Counted from the stretch's first letter, positions 36,444 to 44,782 are shown. The stretch: 64,000 bases of DNA from Paenibacillus_E sp040812395 (GCF_040812395.1 NZ_JBFNXH010000005.1:310001-374000); one strand, 5' to 3'. Notes: generated by a model not told the origin, from the sequence alone. Numbers and translations: made by a program.

Positions 36444-37457
36444 TTATTTTAGTAATTTCTCACTTAATCCCTTCACCTGGACATCATCTGGAATCCAGTA
36501 GTATAGATTGGATTTGACGAGAGGATCCATGGCATATCCCCTTTTCCCGGCGATTTGTGCATACTGGAATTCATCTTGGCTCATTCCTTTAAACAAACGA
36601 AGTAAACTTAGGACGTCTGAATCAGTAAAATTCGTATCCACAATATCTTTTCGAAGCGTTGGTATCTGGGATGCAGTCTCTAGGATATGATTAGGAGCTA
36701 ACAGCTCTTGAGCCACGCTTTTAAGAATTTTGGATTGCTCCTTTTGGCGTCCGAAATCACCTTCTGGGAATGCCCATCTTTCCCTCACCAAACTAAGCGC
36801 CATATCCCCGTCAATATGCTGTTCACCTGCCGATAAATCCTTTTTGTTTTGTCTCAGATGAATATCTTGATCTACTAGAACATCGACGCCGCCGATCGTA
36901 TCAATAAAATTTTTAAATCCAACAAAATTCGTTTTCACAAAATAATTGATCTGCACGTCTAAAAAATCACTAACAACCTGCACCAACTCTTCAGTTCCGC
37001 CGCGATTCCCACCTTGAGTTTCACCTATAAAATGCGCATGAGTCAGCTTGGTATAACCTACTCCGTTGATATGCACCCTAGTATCCCTGGGTAATGAGAC
37101 AATGTTCGCCTTTTTCTGTTCCGGTATGACATGAACCACCATAATAACATCCGAGCGTGAGACTTCATCGGCACGGGCATCAATACCTATGACTAAAACG
37201 TTAAAAGCTTTTATGTCTTTACTTTCAGTGTGAGTTTGTTCTGAAAAACTTGTCGGAGGCGAAGGGGACGGACTAGTTACAATGGGGATTTCATTGGGCG
37301 TTGCCGCTGATACCGCTAATACTGGGATATTTATCTTCTCAAAATGATTTTTCGGGTCAATACTCCAATACCCGTACCCCCCTAAAAGGACTATACCTCC
37401 AACGATTGACCCGACTGTATAGATAATCCATCGCTTCACTTTGATCACATCCTTCAA
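36444..37457 (-). CDS. LytR-CpsA-Psr (LCP) family transferase
   Basis: 337 residues. One membrane anchor (WIIYTVGSIVGGIVLLGGYGYWS) is followed by a Ser/Thr/Pro linker and the LCP domain: NVLVIGIDARADEVSRSDVIMVV, SLPRDTRVHINGVGYTKLTHAHF, FIDTIGGVDVLVDQDI and MALSLVRERWAFPEGDFGRQKEQ with the conserved Arg residues for pyrophosphate binding. LCP enzymes move undecaprenyl-linked polymers onto peptidoglycan, so it may anchor the exopolysaccharide. A perfect operator lies 17 bases upstream of its start. Confidence 0.92.
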   Translation of the reverse strand: MKDVIKVKRWIIYTVGSIVGGIVLLGGYGYWSIDPKNHFEKINIPVLAVSAATPNEIPIVTSPSPSPPTSFSEQTHTESKDIKAFNVLVIGIDARADEVSRSDVIMVVHVIPEQKKANIVSLPRDTRVHINGVGYTKLTHAHFIGETQGGNRGGTEELVQVVSDFLDVQINYFVKTNFVGFKNFIDTIGGVDVLVDQDIHLRQNKKDLSAGEQHIDGDMALSLVRERWAFPEGDFGRQKEQSKILKSVAQELLAPNHILETASQIPTLRKDIVDTNFTDSDVLSLLRLFKGMSQDEFQYAQIAGKRGYAMDPLVKSNLYYWIPDDVQVKGLSEKLLK

Positions 37458-37473
37458 TTAGCACCTTTCTTTT

Positions 37474-37488
37474 GATACAAATTGTATC
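37474..37488 (-). promoter_or_regulatory. Operator ahead of the LCP gene
   Basis: Fully symmetric GATACAAATTGTATC. On the minus strand a weak TTGGTA lies 2 bases before it; no good -10 is evident. Confidence 0.75.
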
Positions 37489-37543
37489 ATTACCAAAGTG
37501 CTAAAACAAGTTTAAACGAACTTTGTTTAAGTCCCTACAAGTA

Positions 37544-38728
37544 CTAACCATATGTTTCAAATCTATTTCTCAACCTCCTCCAGCACCAAATAAAAGGTCT
37601 CAGAGGATAGTAGAATAATTGGAATTTTTGGGGAAGCGGCAATGCTTGTGCATCTCTAGAACTAGGACTTAGCATCATTGCAATGTATTTCCACTTTTCG
37701 CCAGTGCTTTTTATGGAGAACAAATACCGTTGAAGTGCACGTTTCATTTCTATTGGAGGCGAGTCATCGAATAGATTTTCCATGGATCCGATGAACAAGA
37801 TCGCTTGTTGCGCTAACTTTTGAACCTTTCGAGCAGATACACTTGTATGAATCCCCTGTGGAAAGCGCTTCATGAAAAGTTTGTTCAATAGTAATAAAGA
37901 TAGCCCCAAATGTTTGCTTTGATACGATTTTTGAAGCGAGCTCAGTTTATTCCAATCCACTTCTTTTTCAACAATCAACTCAATATCTTTTAACCATCGT
38001 AGACGAAACCATCCATGTCGAGCTCCGTGGGAAATCAGAAACAGGAGTAAATCCTCCATTCCAAGAATGCCTATCGGGTATGAAGTAAGTGTGCTCAATC
38101 TGCGACGTTCCCATAATTCCTCGAAATCGGGTTCTTTTATACTTCCTCGACTTAACTTCCAGTGCACTTCAATTTGAACTTTTTTCTCATGATGAAAATA
38201 AGATATATGATGATGTCTCCATTTCCAGTCATTCAATACTCTCGAAAACTCAACTTCTTCCTCATAGCCAAGTTCTTTCAAAACCTCCTCTACCTTCTCT
38301 ACATCCACAAAAGGCACAAGGATATCCAGATCCTTGGATGTCCTAAGCGATAAATCTCCATATATTTCCTTCGATAACACAGGACCTTTCAACTGTAAGG
38401 ACCTGATTTGATTCTCGTCGAAAACCTTACAAACTCTCTCCATTTCAGCGCTTAGATAAAGCATCTGAAACGTATTCTTCTTGTAATAAGCGCCTAGAGA
38501 TTGAATAACAAATTTCGGTATACCATCTGCATCGATTTCCTTAAGCTTGGTATAAACCAACGGATACACACGATGATGCCTAACCAATTCCATGAATATG
38601 GTCCAATCCATATCAGTTGGCAACTGACGGATCACTTCCTCTTGCTCCCGCTGATCCTGCAAGAGAAGAATCATCCATTCCAGTTCTTTAGAAAAGCAGC
38701 TAACGTCAACCTCTGTTTCTTTTTTCAT
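37544..38728 (-). CDS. Nucleotidyltransferase family protein (PF14907-like)
   Basis: 394 residues. The core LQLKGPVLSKEIYGDLSLRTSKDLDILV has the GD-x-x-x-R-xx-xDLD pattern that carries the metal-binding acidic residues of this nucleotidyltransferase-like family; LEVHW-type sequence (VQIEVHWKLS) follows. Such proteins recur in lasso peptide clusters of Firmicutes, where their reaction is to my knowledge not settled. It has its own upstream operator (38864-38878) and a GGGGGGAG ribosome site. Here it closes the lasso gene set. Confidence 0.8.
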   Translation of the reverse strand: MKKETEVDVSCFSKELEWMILLLQDQREQEEVIRQLPTDMDWTIFMELVRHHRVYPLVYTKLKEIDADGIPKFVIQSLGAYYKKNTFQMLYLSAEMERVCKVFDENQIRSLQLKGPVLSKEIYGDLSLRTSKDLDILVPFVDVEKVEEVLKELGYEEEVEFSRVLNDWKWRHHHISYFHHEKKVQIEVHWKLSRGSIKEPDFEELWERRRLSTLTSYPIGILGMEDLLLFLISHGARHGWFRLRWLKDIELIVEKEVDWNKLSSLQKSYQSKHLGLSLLLLNKLFMKRFPQGIHTSVSARKVQKLAQQAILFIGSMENLFDDSPPIEMKRALQRYLFSIKSTGEKWKYIAMMLSPSSRDAQALPLPQKFQLFYYPLRPFIWCWRRLRNRFETYG

Positions 38729-38863
38729 AATCTCCCCCCAATAAGTCTATGCATAGACATTGATTTTCATTTATTGTGAAACATAGTTATTATTTACCTG
38801 GTCCTATGTCTATTTTGTACGCTTACTTGCTATGCGGCTATGTTATCATTGACATTTCAACTT

Positions 38864-38878
38864 GATACAAATTGTATC
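38864..38878 (-). promoter_or_regulatory. Operator ahead of the nucleotidyltransferase gene
   Basis: Fully symmetric GATACAAATTGTATC, identical to the copy ahead of LCP. On the minus strand the TTGTAT in its right arm, about 16 bases and TGATAA could form a promoter. The start codon is about 136 bases downstream. Confidence 0.7.
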
Positions 38879-38933
38879 TGATCTATCGTGATAATACCAT
38901 AGATCACAGGTAATTTGAACTATATTTTACACG

Positions 38934-40226
38934 CTAATTTTCCACAGCTGAATTTCTAATTCTTAGAATCCTCCCTGTTGATTCCGGTGTAACGTCAGTG
39001 TCACTTCCGAGCCCAAAGTAGAAGTCCCCGTTCAATTCTTCAAATGACCGCGCAAATGTGTCCTGCTTAAACTCTAATAATTCAGTCCACTTCGTAAGGT
39101 TGTTACTGTTGGCCTTATAAATCGTATTCGTATACTTGCCTGGTGATGTTGACGTATACGTTAACACATAAATTGTATGATTGCGAACTAGAATGTCCAT
39201 AGGCAATGCATCAGGATTAGGCAGGGCTACTTGCCTTGCGTCATTTAAATCATCTGCTACTACCAAACCTCTCGGCGTCCATTGGCCATCGTTGACAATT
39301 TCTCCTGCGATGTATAATAATTTATCATTCACAACGGTCGTTCGAACCATTTTCATATAAGGAGGCGGCATATATTCGTGAATTTGCTTGGTAATCCCAG
39401 GCAGCATTTCACTTCCGTAAACAGTCACCTGCGAGGTATCCGGTTTCTTGCCTCCCACAGTATCTCCTTTAATTGATAAAATCTTCGCCTCATCTGGCCA
39501 TTTATTATTTTTTGCAGGTATGGCACTAACCGCATAGAGGTTTTTCTTAAATTCGAATAATGTGTACGCTCTTCCCGGCTTTCCTCCGACGGCACCTATT
39601 TTAGTCCAGGTGACCCCATCATCCTCTGACATTAATACATCAGCCGTTGAACTTGTTCCTACCGATACAAATAGCTTTCCATCATAGTAAGCCATATCAT
39701 AGACATGTACGCCATTAGGAATGTTCCTATATTTTATCCACTTATCATGATCTAATTTATAGTAATTACCAAATTTCCATCCTTCCCGAGAATCATTTCC
39801 AGGCACATACAGCTTTCCATTTAGTACTTTAAATATGTCTATTTGTTCTTCATCGACATATTTCTTAGTTTCCGCTCTTTTTGATGAATCAGACGAAATA
39901 ACCTCTTGAACATCAAATTTATTAGTAATCGGATCATAATAATAAATAGGGATCGGCCCTGCATTTGCAGAAGGACCTTCATTACTGCTGTTACCGTATC
40001 CTACATAGATCTTTCCCTCAAAAACTTGCATATCCCATACATTCCTTGCATAGGCAGCTTTCAAAAAGGGTTGTCCCAAATTTTCTAATCTTGATGTTAC
40101 ATCTGATTTTAAAGAACCCTCTTTTTCAAAGCTCACCTTGGCCTCAGGCGCTGAGCCTGACAGAAAGAGACTGTAAAAAAGCAACAGAACTAGATTTTTA
40201 AAAATAATCAATTTCTCACCAGCCAT
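38934..40226 (-). CDS. Secreted beta-propeller-like protein of the lasso locus
   Basis: 430 residues from the ATG at 40226 (GGAGGG 9 bases upstream); an ATG at 40253 overlaps the exporter stop but has a poor site. A signal peptide (IIFKNLVLLLFYSLFLSGSAPEA) is followed by about seven repeats of the kind FEGKIYVGYGN, LNGKLYVPGND, YDGKLFVSVGT, FKKNLYAVSA and VNDKLLYIAGE, which suggest a propeller of sialidase/kelch type, with one Asp-box-like SEDDGVTWTKIG. No catalytic set is recognisable. Its coding start lies within the end of the exporter operon, so it is probably co-expressed with the lasso genes. Possible receptor, immunity or adhesion protein; unproven. Confidence 0.7.
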   Translation of the reverse strand: MAGEKLIIFKNLVLLLFYSLFLSGSAPEAKVSFEKEGSLKSDVTSRLENLGQPFLKAAYARNVWDMQVFEGKIYVGYGNSSNEGPSANAGPIPIYYYDPITNKFDVQEVISSDSSKRAETKKYVDEEQIDIFKVLNGKLYVPGNDSREGWKFGNYYKLDHDKWIKYRNIPNGVHVYDMAYYDGKLFVSVGTSSTADVLMSEDDGVTWTKIGAVGGKPGRAYTLFEFKKNLYAVSAIPAKNNKWPDEAKILSIKGDTVGGKKPDTSQVTVYGSEMLPGITKQIHEYMPPPYMKMVRTTVVNDKLLYIAGEIVNDGQWTPRGLVVADDLNDARQVALPNPDALPMDILVRNHTIYVLTYTSTSPGKYTNTIYKANSNNLTKWTELLEFKQDTFARSFEELNGDFYFGLGSDTDVTPESTGRILRIRNSAVEN

Positions 40227-40245
40227 ATACCCTACCCTCCAAACT

Positions 40246-42051
40246 TTATGCATTCACTTCCGCTTGATAGCTTAACAGCTTACTAAACGTCCCTTTGGTC
40301 TCTTGAGACAACTGTTGATATCCACCCTGCTGAACAATCTTCCCTTTATCCAGAACAATAACTTGATCAGCATTTCTGATGGTTAATAATCGATGAGCAA
40401 TCACAACAATCGTCATGCTTCCCTTTAACCGATGAAGGGCCGCTTGGATTTTCGCTTCATTTTCATTATCTAAGGCACTTGTCGCCTCATCCAAAACAAG
40501 AATAGCAGGCTTTCTCAAAATCGCTCTCGCCAAAACGATCCGCTGTCTTTCTCCACCAGATAGTCTAGTACCTCGGTCCCCGATTACGGTATCCAGACCC
40601 TGTGGAAGCTCGCGTACAAACGCATCCGAATTTGAAAATTGTAACGCTTCCCATAGTTGCTTCTCATTTGCATTCGGGTCAACTAGCATCAGATTTTCTC
40701 TAATCGTCGAATGAAACAAAAAGGGATCTTGTGAAACATAGCTAACAGCGCTTCTTAATAAAACCATATTTTCGCTCGTTAAAGCTACACCGTCTATCGT
40801 CACTTCGCCCTGCTCAGGTTGTATAAGTCCAATCAGTATATCAATTAGCGTACTCTTCCCAGCGCCTGACTTTCCAACAATAGCTGTCATACTATTAGCT
40901 GGTATTATCATATTAATCTCCTCAAGCGCGTAGACTGAATGATCTTTATCGTACCGATAATACAAATCATGGCACTTCATTCCTTGCTTGATGCGAATAG
41001 CATTTTCCTGATTAGGTGTGTGGAATAAAACTTCTAAATCTTTCGCCTCCATGCACTCATCATGAATTTTTTGCAGGTTGCTAAAAGAAGGAACAACCGA
41101 TACGATTTGTTCCCAATTCGATTGTATCGCGGTAAATTGAGGCCACAATCGTGAGAAGATGATAATGATAAGCATCAGACTGCCTGCTTGCAAGTGGAAA
41201 TAATGGAATGATAACCATATGAACACGCAAATTAATACAGCTGCTGTTGCTTTATATATAAGTTGAGATGTGGATTGCAATTTTACAAACCGAATATATT
41301 GAGATTCCATTCTGTCATTGATCGAACGAAACCAACTTGAGTGATGTTCCTCCAAACTATTACTTTTTATATCCTTTATCCCATTAAAATGATCGGTGAT
41401 TCCTCCCAAATAGCTCCTTGATAGTTCGAGGTTTTTTTCACCGATTTTTTTTGCGCTTTTTAAAAATTTACGAGTAAAAAGTGCTAAAATTACCCCGCAT
41501 GCCAAAATGAGTAAAGTTAATTTTACTGATAACCACATTGCAAACCCAATTTGTATGAATGTGAAAATAAAAGAAGTGCCTAATCTCAATATGGAGATCG
41601 TTCCCTGTGTGACATTGACCACTTCTGTAGTCATAATATGATTAAAATCTGACTTCCTTTTTCTAAGGAAAAAGCTCCAGTTCGCTCGCAGCAAAGCCTG
41701 ATAGGTCTCTATTCTCAAAAATTTCATATAGCTTTGTTGAATTTTTTGATTTTGTATCAATTGATTTCTTTGGAGCAATGCTTGGCTTACCACCACAATC
41801 ATGTAGATGGCTAGAATAGCAGGAGTATGAAAAGTATCCGGTATCTCCGCCAGAGCTTTATTAAATTCAGAAATAAAAGGAATATTCCCTAATTTCGCAT
41901 TGAATAGCCCTGTTAGACTCAGCATGGGTACTAATAAATAGATCGCAAAACCTTCGAGTGAGCTTATGATCATCATAGAAAAAAAATTAAAATAAATCTT
42001 AATACCGGCAATTTTGTGCAACTTTTTGATATAGGGTAGCATTTGGATCAT
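40246..42051 (-). CDS. ABC exporter, probable lasso peptide transporter (D protein)
   Basis: 601 residues: an exporter with six membrane helices (about 20-310) fused to an ATPase. Walker A GKSGAGKST, Q-loop SYVSQDPFLFHSTIRENL, signature RLSGGERQRIVLARA, Walker B AILVLDEATSALD and H-loop VVIAHR are intact. There is no N-terminal C39 peptidase domain, as in lasso exporters. The ATG at 42051 overlaps the TGA of a 32-codon remnant (ATGA), with AAGGGAG upstream. Position directly after the precursor gene supports lasso export, which also gives immunity in known clusters. Confidence 0.88.
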   Translation of the reverse strand: MIQMLPYIKKLHKIAGIKIYFNFFSMMIISSLEGFAIYLLVPMLSLTGLFNAKLGNIPFISEFNKALAEIPDTFHTPAILAIYMIVVVSQALLQRNQLIQNQKIQQSYMKFLRIETYQALLRANWSFFLRKRKSDFNHIMTTEVVNVTQGTISILRLGTSFIFTFIQIGFAMWLSVKLTLLILACGVILALFTRKFLKSAKKIGEKNLELSRSYLGGITDHFNGIKDIKSNSLEEHHSSWFRSINDRMESQYIRFVKLQSTSQLIYKATAAVLICVFIWLSFHYFHLQAGSLMLIIIIFSRLWPQFTAIQSNWEQIVSVVPSFSNLQKIHDECMEAKDLEVLFHTPNQENAIRIKQGMKCHDLYYRYDKDHSVYALEEINMIIPANSMTAIVGKSGAGKSTLIDILIGLIQPEQGEVTIDGVALTSENMVLLRSAVSYVSQDPFLFHSTIRENLMLVDPNANEKQLWEALQFSNSDAFVRELPQGLDTVIGDRGTRLSGGERQRIVLARAILRKPAILVLDEATSALDNENEAKIQAALHRLKGSMTIVVIAHRLLTIRNADQVIVLDKGKIVQQGGYQQLSQETKGTFSKLLSYQAEVNA

Positions 42052-42146
42052 CTTATAACTCCCTTGTTTGCGCTTGCATTTTTTACTGTGTCATCCATAA
42101 ATTCCTGCATCCTTAATGCTAGGTCGAACTCCTCTAAAGGAGGTCC
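42048..42146 (-). pseudogene. C-terminal coding remnant upstream of the lasso exporter
   Basis: After an in-frame TAA the minus strand stays open for 32 codons, ending LRMQEFMDDTVKNASANKGV-IR, and stops in an ATGA overlap with the exporter start. Such overlap is typical of co-translated operon neighbours. The piece reads like a protein C-terminus but has no good start (ATG at 42110 with a weak AAGG). In paeninodin-like clusters the kinase, B1 and B2 genes occupy this place, so it may be what is left of one of them after deletion. I cannot assign it to a family. A 20-aa translated peptide is the alternative. Confidence 0.4.
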
Positions 42147-42177
42147 TTATGCGAGATGTACATCGCAATAAGGACCT
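42141..42177 (-). terminator. Strong hairpin between lasso precursor and exporter
   Basis: AGGTCCTTATTGCGA pairs with TCGCATAAGGACCT with one bulged base and an 8-base loop, 23 bases after the precursor stop. No T-run follows on either strand; a small CTCCT/AGGAG hairpin comes next. It is more likely a partial attenuator or 3' stabiliser giving excess precursor mRNA than a full terminator. Confidence 0.55.
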
Positions 42178-42199
42178 TAGAACCAATACAAGTAGGAAA

Positions 42200-42334
42200 T
42201 TAGGACGGATCATAAATATCCAAGTCAACCAGCTTGCCATTTACATATGTAGAATCAACCTTTGTTGTACCTGTACCAGCCTTTGTTTCGCTGATTTCCA
42301 GTACTTCCAATACTGGTTCTTGCCATTTTTTCAT
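42200..42334 (-). CDS. Lasso peptide precursor (paeninodin-like)
   Basis: A 44-codon gene with an ideal site AAAGGAGGTG before the ATG, 31 bases behind the cyclase gene. The leader (1-18) is MKKWQEPVLEVLEISETK, matching the Firmicutes leader pattern Y-x-x-P-x-L-x-x-L with Trp in the Tyr place and Thr at the penultimate (-2) position. The core (26 residues) begins AGTGTTKVD: Ala1 and Asp9 can form the 9-membered macrolactam, exactly as recalled for paeninodin (AGPGTSTPD). The tail has 17 residues, STYVNGKLVDLDIYDPS, ending in Ser as paeninodin does; there a kinase phosphorylates that Ser, but no kinase gene is present here. Confidence 0.9.
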   Translation of the reverse strand: MKKWQEPVLEVLEISETKAGTGTTKVDSTYVNGKLVDLDIYDPS

Positions 42335-42365
42335 AGATTTCACCTCCTTTCATAGCTAGGGTTGA

Positions 42366-44297
42366 TCAGAATTTTTGTATAAACCGATACACAATAATAC
42401 TTCGCACAAGACTCCTAATGTTCAAATCAAGCGCTAATTCTGGACGGGGAGAATTCCCCAGCTTCGCAATTGTCTCCCGAATCCACGGAACATTAAACAA
42501 GCCAGAAACATGACGATCCTCACAAAGCTTATGTAGTTCAGCTATGAATGAACTCCATGACGGCGCCATGCGATGTATCCAATCTACGCCCTGGATTCCT
42601 CGAGTACGGTGATTGAGCCGGACTTTGTCCGGTAAATAAAACTCTGTTGATCTTCGAATTAGCGATCTCCCCATCCCATTTTGAACAAATTGCTCATGAG
42701 GTAGGGATAAACAAAAACGGACAACCCTTAGGTCGCAAGTAGGATCCCTTTCCCAAACCGCGTGTTGCAAAGATAGCTTAGTTGAACATGTGCCTTGCAA
42801 GCTAAGGGCAGCTAGATTTAAAAAATAGTCTTCTCTTTCATTTAAAAAATTTACGGAGCTCTCTTTAAATCCAACGTCATAATCCTGCAGTCTTTCATAG
42901 ACCCGGGTCCGTTTGGCTAGATCTGGATGGATGAGATATGGAATATCCGCTTCGTCGCTCCGTTTTTTTGAAGTATCCATGAATGGAAAGGCATGTTTCA
43001 TCAATTTAGGTAATAATCTAGACCTCCCGATCCCCAATGACCTGCTAAATGACTTAAATTCCTGGTGAAAACGAATCCATTGGAATCTTTGCAAGAGAAT
43101 AGCATAATAGTCTACTGCCGATCCAAATGAAATCGTATAGTTCCCTTTTGCACCTGTCAGCAGAACTCCAATATCCCGCTGTGAAGCATACTCATAAAAG
43201 CCCTTTACCCATATTGAGTTTTCGAAAAATTTGTATGGCGACTCTAGAATCTCCAAAAAATCATCTATTTCCGTTAAAGGAGTTTTATTAGGAAAATTAA
43301 GATAGTTGCTAGAAATATTACCTATATGATCAATGGTTGCTTGAATAAAGGGACTTTCATTAGCAACACTCGTCCTACCTGTCCAATCGACAAAATCCTG
43401 ATCCGGGATAAAACTGTAGGTATGCAAAGATCTCCGCTCCTCGTGCAAGCTCCTTGCAGCAAAGCTGACAACGGATCCGGAGTCTAATCCGCCACTTAAT
43501 TGAGCACCTACTTGTCGATGAGTTCGGATTCTTGCATCTACGGCTTGCTGGAATACCTCTCGTAGTGCTTCTTCATAATCGGTATTCGATTTAAATTTCA
43601 GCTTCTCTTCCGATAACGGTGTACCGTAATGTACAAGTGTAGTCTTACCATCTACGACAGTAATAGAATGCGCCGGAGGTAATTGTTTAACATCTTTATA
43701 CACTGTAGAAAAAACGTCCGTTGAATCCATTAATCCGGGAATAGCCAGATATTCGGATAGCCAGGCTTCATTGAGCTCCTTCTTCACATTAGGCAAAGTA
43801 AATAAGGGATGGATCGCCGTACAAAATGAAAATCTTTGTTGAGTCTCGTAAAAATACAAAGTTCTACTTCCAAATAAATCACGGGCTCCAAAAAGAAGCT
43901 GTGCACGTTCATCCCAAATGACAAACGCAAAATCGCCAACTAAGTAATTAGGCGTTTCCTTCCCCCACTTCCGATAAGCTTTAAGAATAAGCTCACTATC
44001 AGAAATGTGTGTTTGTCTAGTTGGTTCAATCTGCAGACGATGAAATAGTTCACTCCGATTATCGATAATCGCATCCGCGGTGATTGCAAGCTTATTTTGC
44101 TCATCATAATAAGGCAGTTGCTCATGTACAGATTCGGGAGTAATCCACTGTGCGTGACAACCAAAAAAGATAGATCTACTGTGCCATACTTGTATGTCAT
44201 CAGCTGGATATCTCCTTAAGGATCGCATCATTTTCCCGCTATCTTCAGTTGTTACAGGACCTTCATGAAAATTAAGGATCCCAGCTATAGCACTCAT
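42366..44297 (-). CDS. Lasso peptide macrolactam cyclase (asparagine synthetase-like, C protein)
   Basis: 643 residues. The N-terminal domain resembles the class II glutaminase of AsnB (ADAIIDNRSELFHRL, GDFAFVIWDERAQLLFGARDLFGSRTLYFY), but the catalytic Cys2 is replaced by Ser (MSAIAGIL), so it cannot use glutamine in the normal way. The synthetase domain has the PP-loop QLSGGLDSGSVVSFAA for AMP activation and LLTGAKGN further on. Together with the adjacent precursor this identifies a lasso cyclase, which adenylates the Asp9 side chain and closes the ring on Ala1. It is the first gene of the lasso transcript, with an operator at its promoter. Confidence 0.92.
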   Translation of the reverse strand: MSAIAGILNFHEGPVTTEDSGKMMRSLRRYPADDIQVWHSRSIFFGCHAQWITPESVHEQLPYYDEQNKLAITADAIIDNRSELFHRLQIEPTRQTHISDSELILKAYRKWGKETPNYLVGDFAFVIWDERAQLLFGARDLFGSRTLYFYETQQRFSFCTAIHPLFTLPNVKKELNEAWLSEYLAIPGLMDSTDVFSTVYKDVKQLPPAHSITVVDGKTTLVHYGTPLSEEKLKFKSNTDYEEALREVFQQAVDARIRTHRQVGAQLSGGLDSGSVVSFAARSLHEERRSLHTYSFIPDQDFVDWTGRTSVANESPFIQATIDHIGNISSNYLNFPNKTPLTEIDDFLEILESPYKFFENSIWVKGFYEYASQRDIGVLLTGAKGNYTISFGSAVDYYAILLQRFQWIRFHQEFKSFSRSLGIGRSRLLPKLMKHAFPFMDTSKKRSDEADIPYLIHPDLAKRTRVYERLQDYDVGFKESSVNFLNEREDYFLNLAALSLQGTCSTKLSLQHAVWERDPTCDLRVVRFCLSLPHEQFVQNGMGRSLIRRSTEFYLPDKVRLNHRTRGIQGVDWIHRMAPSWSSFIAELHKLCEDRHVSGLFNVPWIRETIAKLGNSPRPELALDLNIRSLVRSIIVYRFIQKF

Positions 44298-44339
44298 CGT
44301 TCCTGCCTCATTTCAATCCTTGCTCAAAAGTCACTAATT

Positions 44340-44382
44340 ATTATAATGAGCAAACAGAACTTTTTATGATACAATTTGTATC
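44340..44382 (-). promoter_or_regulatory. Promoter and operator of the lasso genes
   Basis: Minus strand: TATAAT at 44345-44340; the -35 region about 17 bases upstream is poor and abuts the palindrome GATACAAATTGTATC (44382-44368). The site therefore overlaps the -35, compatible with either repression or activation. The cyclase ATG is about 43 bases downstream of the -10. Confidence 0.65.
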
Positions 44383-44624
44383 TATTTTATCATAAATCAT
44401 TTATTTTTCACCATATTTTTTCCAGAACTTGGTACTGCTTTCGCAAAAGGAATTCACCCTGCGGTAAGCTTTCAGTTACAAGCGCGACTTGGTTGGACAT
44501 TCACCAACTAGCGTACTTATTTCTGGGTACGCTCCATATAAGAAAAACGCCTCGCGGCGTCCTTAATATAAACCATATGTTGGCGCATGGGGAGTGGACT
44601 TAAGAATGGGGTTCCGACCGTTTC

Positions 44625-44675
44625 TTGAAATCGTCTTTTTATTGAATTTACTTAGTGGTAATAAGACGATTTCAA
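44625..44675. repeat. 16-bp inverted repeat in the long gap upstream of the lasso genes
   Basis: TTGAAATCGTCTTTTT at 44625-44640 pairs with AATAAGACGATTTCAA at 44660-44675 (nearly perfect; 19-base loop). No gene abuts it. It could be a terminator relic or part of a small mobile element. Confidence 0.6.
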
Positions 44676-44782
44676 ATACGGGCGCTAACGCTTCTCCACC
44701 CCATACCCATCCCCTCTTCTGTTCTACTTTTGAGCTGCCTTCCACTTCTCTTTTCCATCAGGGTTATCGCCCAGCTGTAACG

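Noticed and set aside
41099..41113. GATACGATTTGTTCC inside the exporter gene, resembling the operator
   Set aside because: The right arm has two mismatches and it lies within a coding region far from a promoter.
42116..42355. Plus-strand 79-codon frame across the lasso precursor
   Set aside because: It is antisense to the precursor and its hairpin, has no ribosome site and its translation has no family character; the minus-strand frame explains the sequence.
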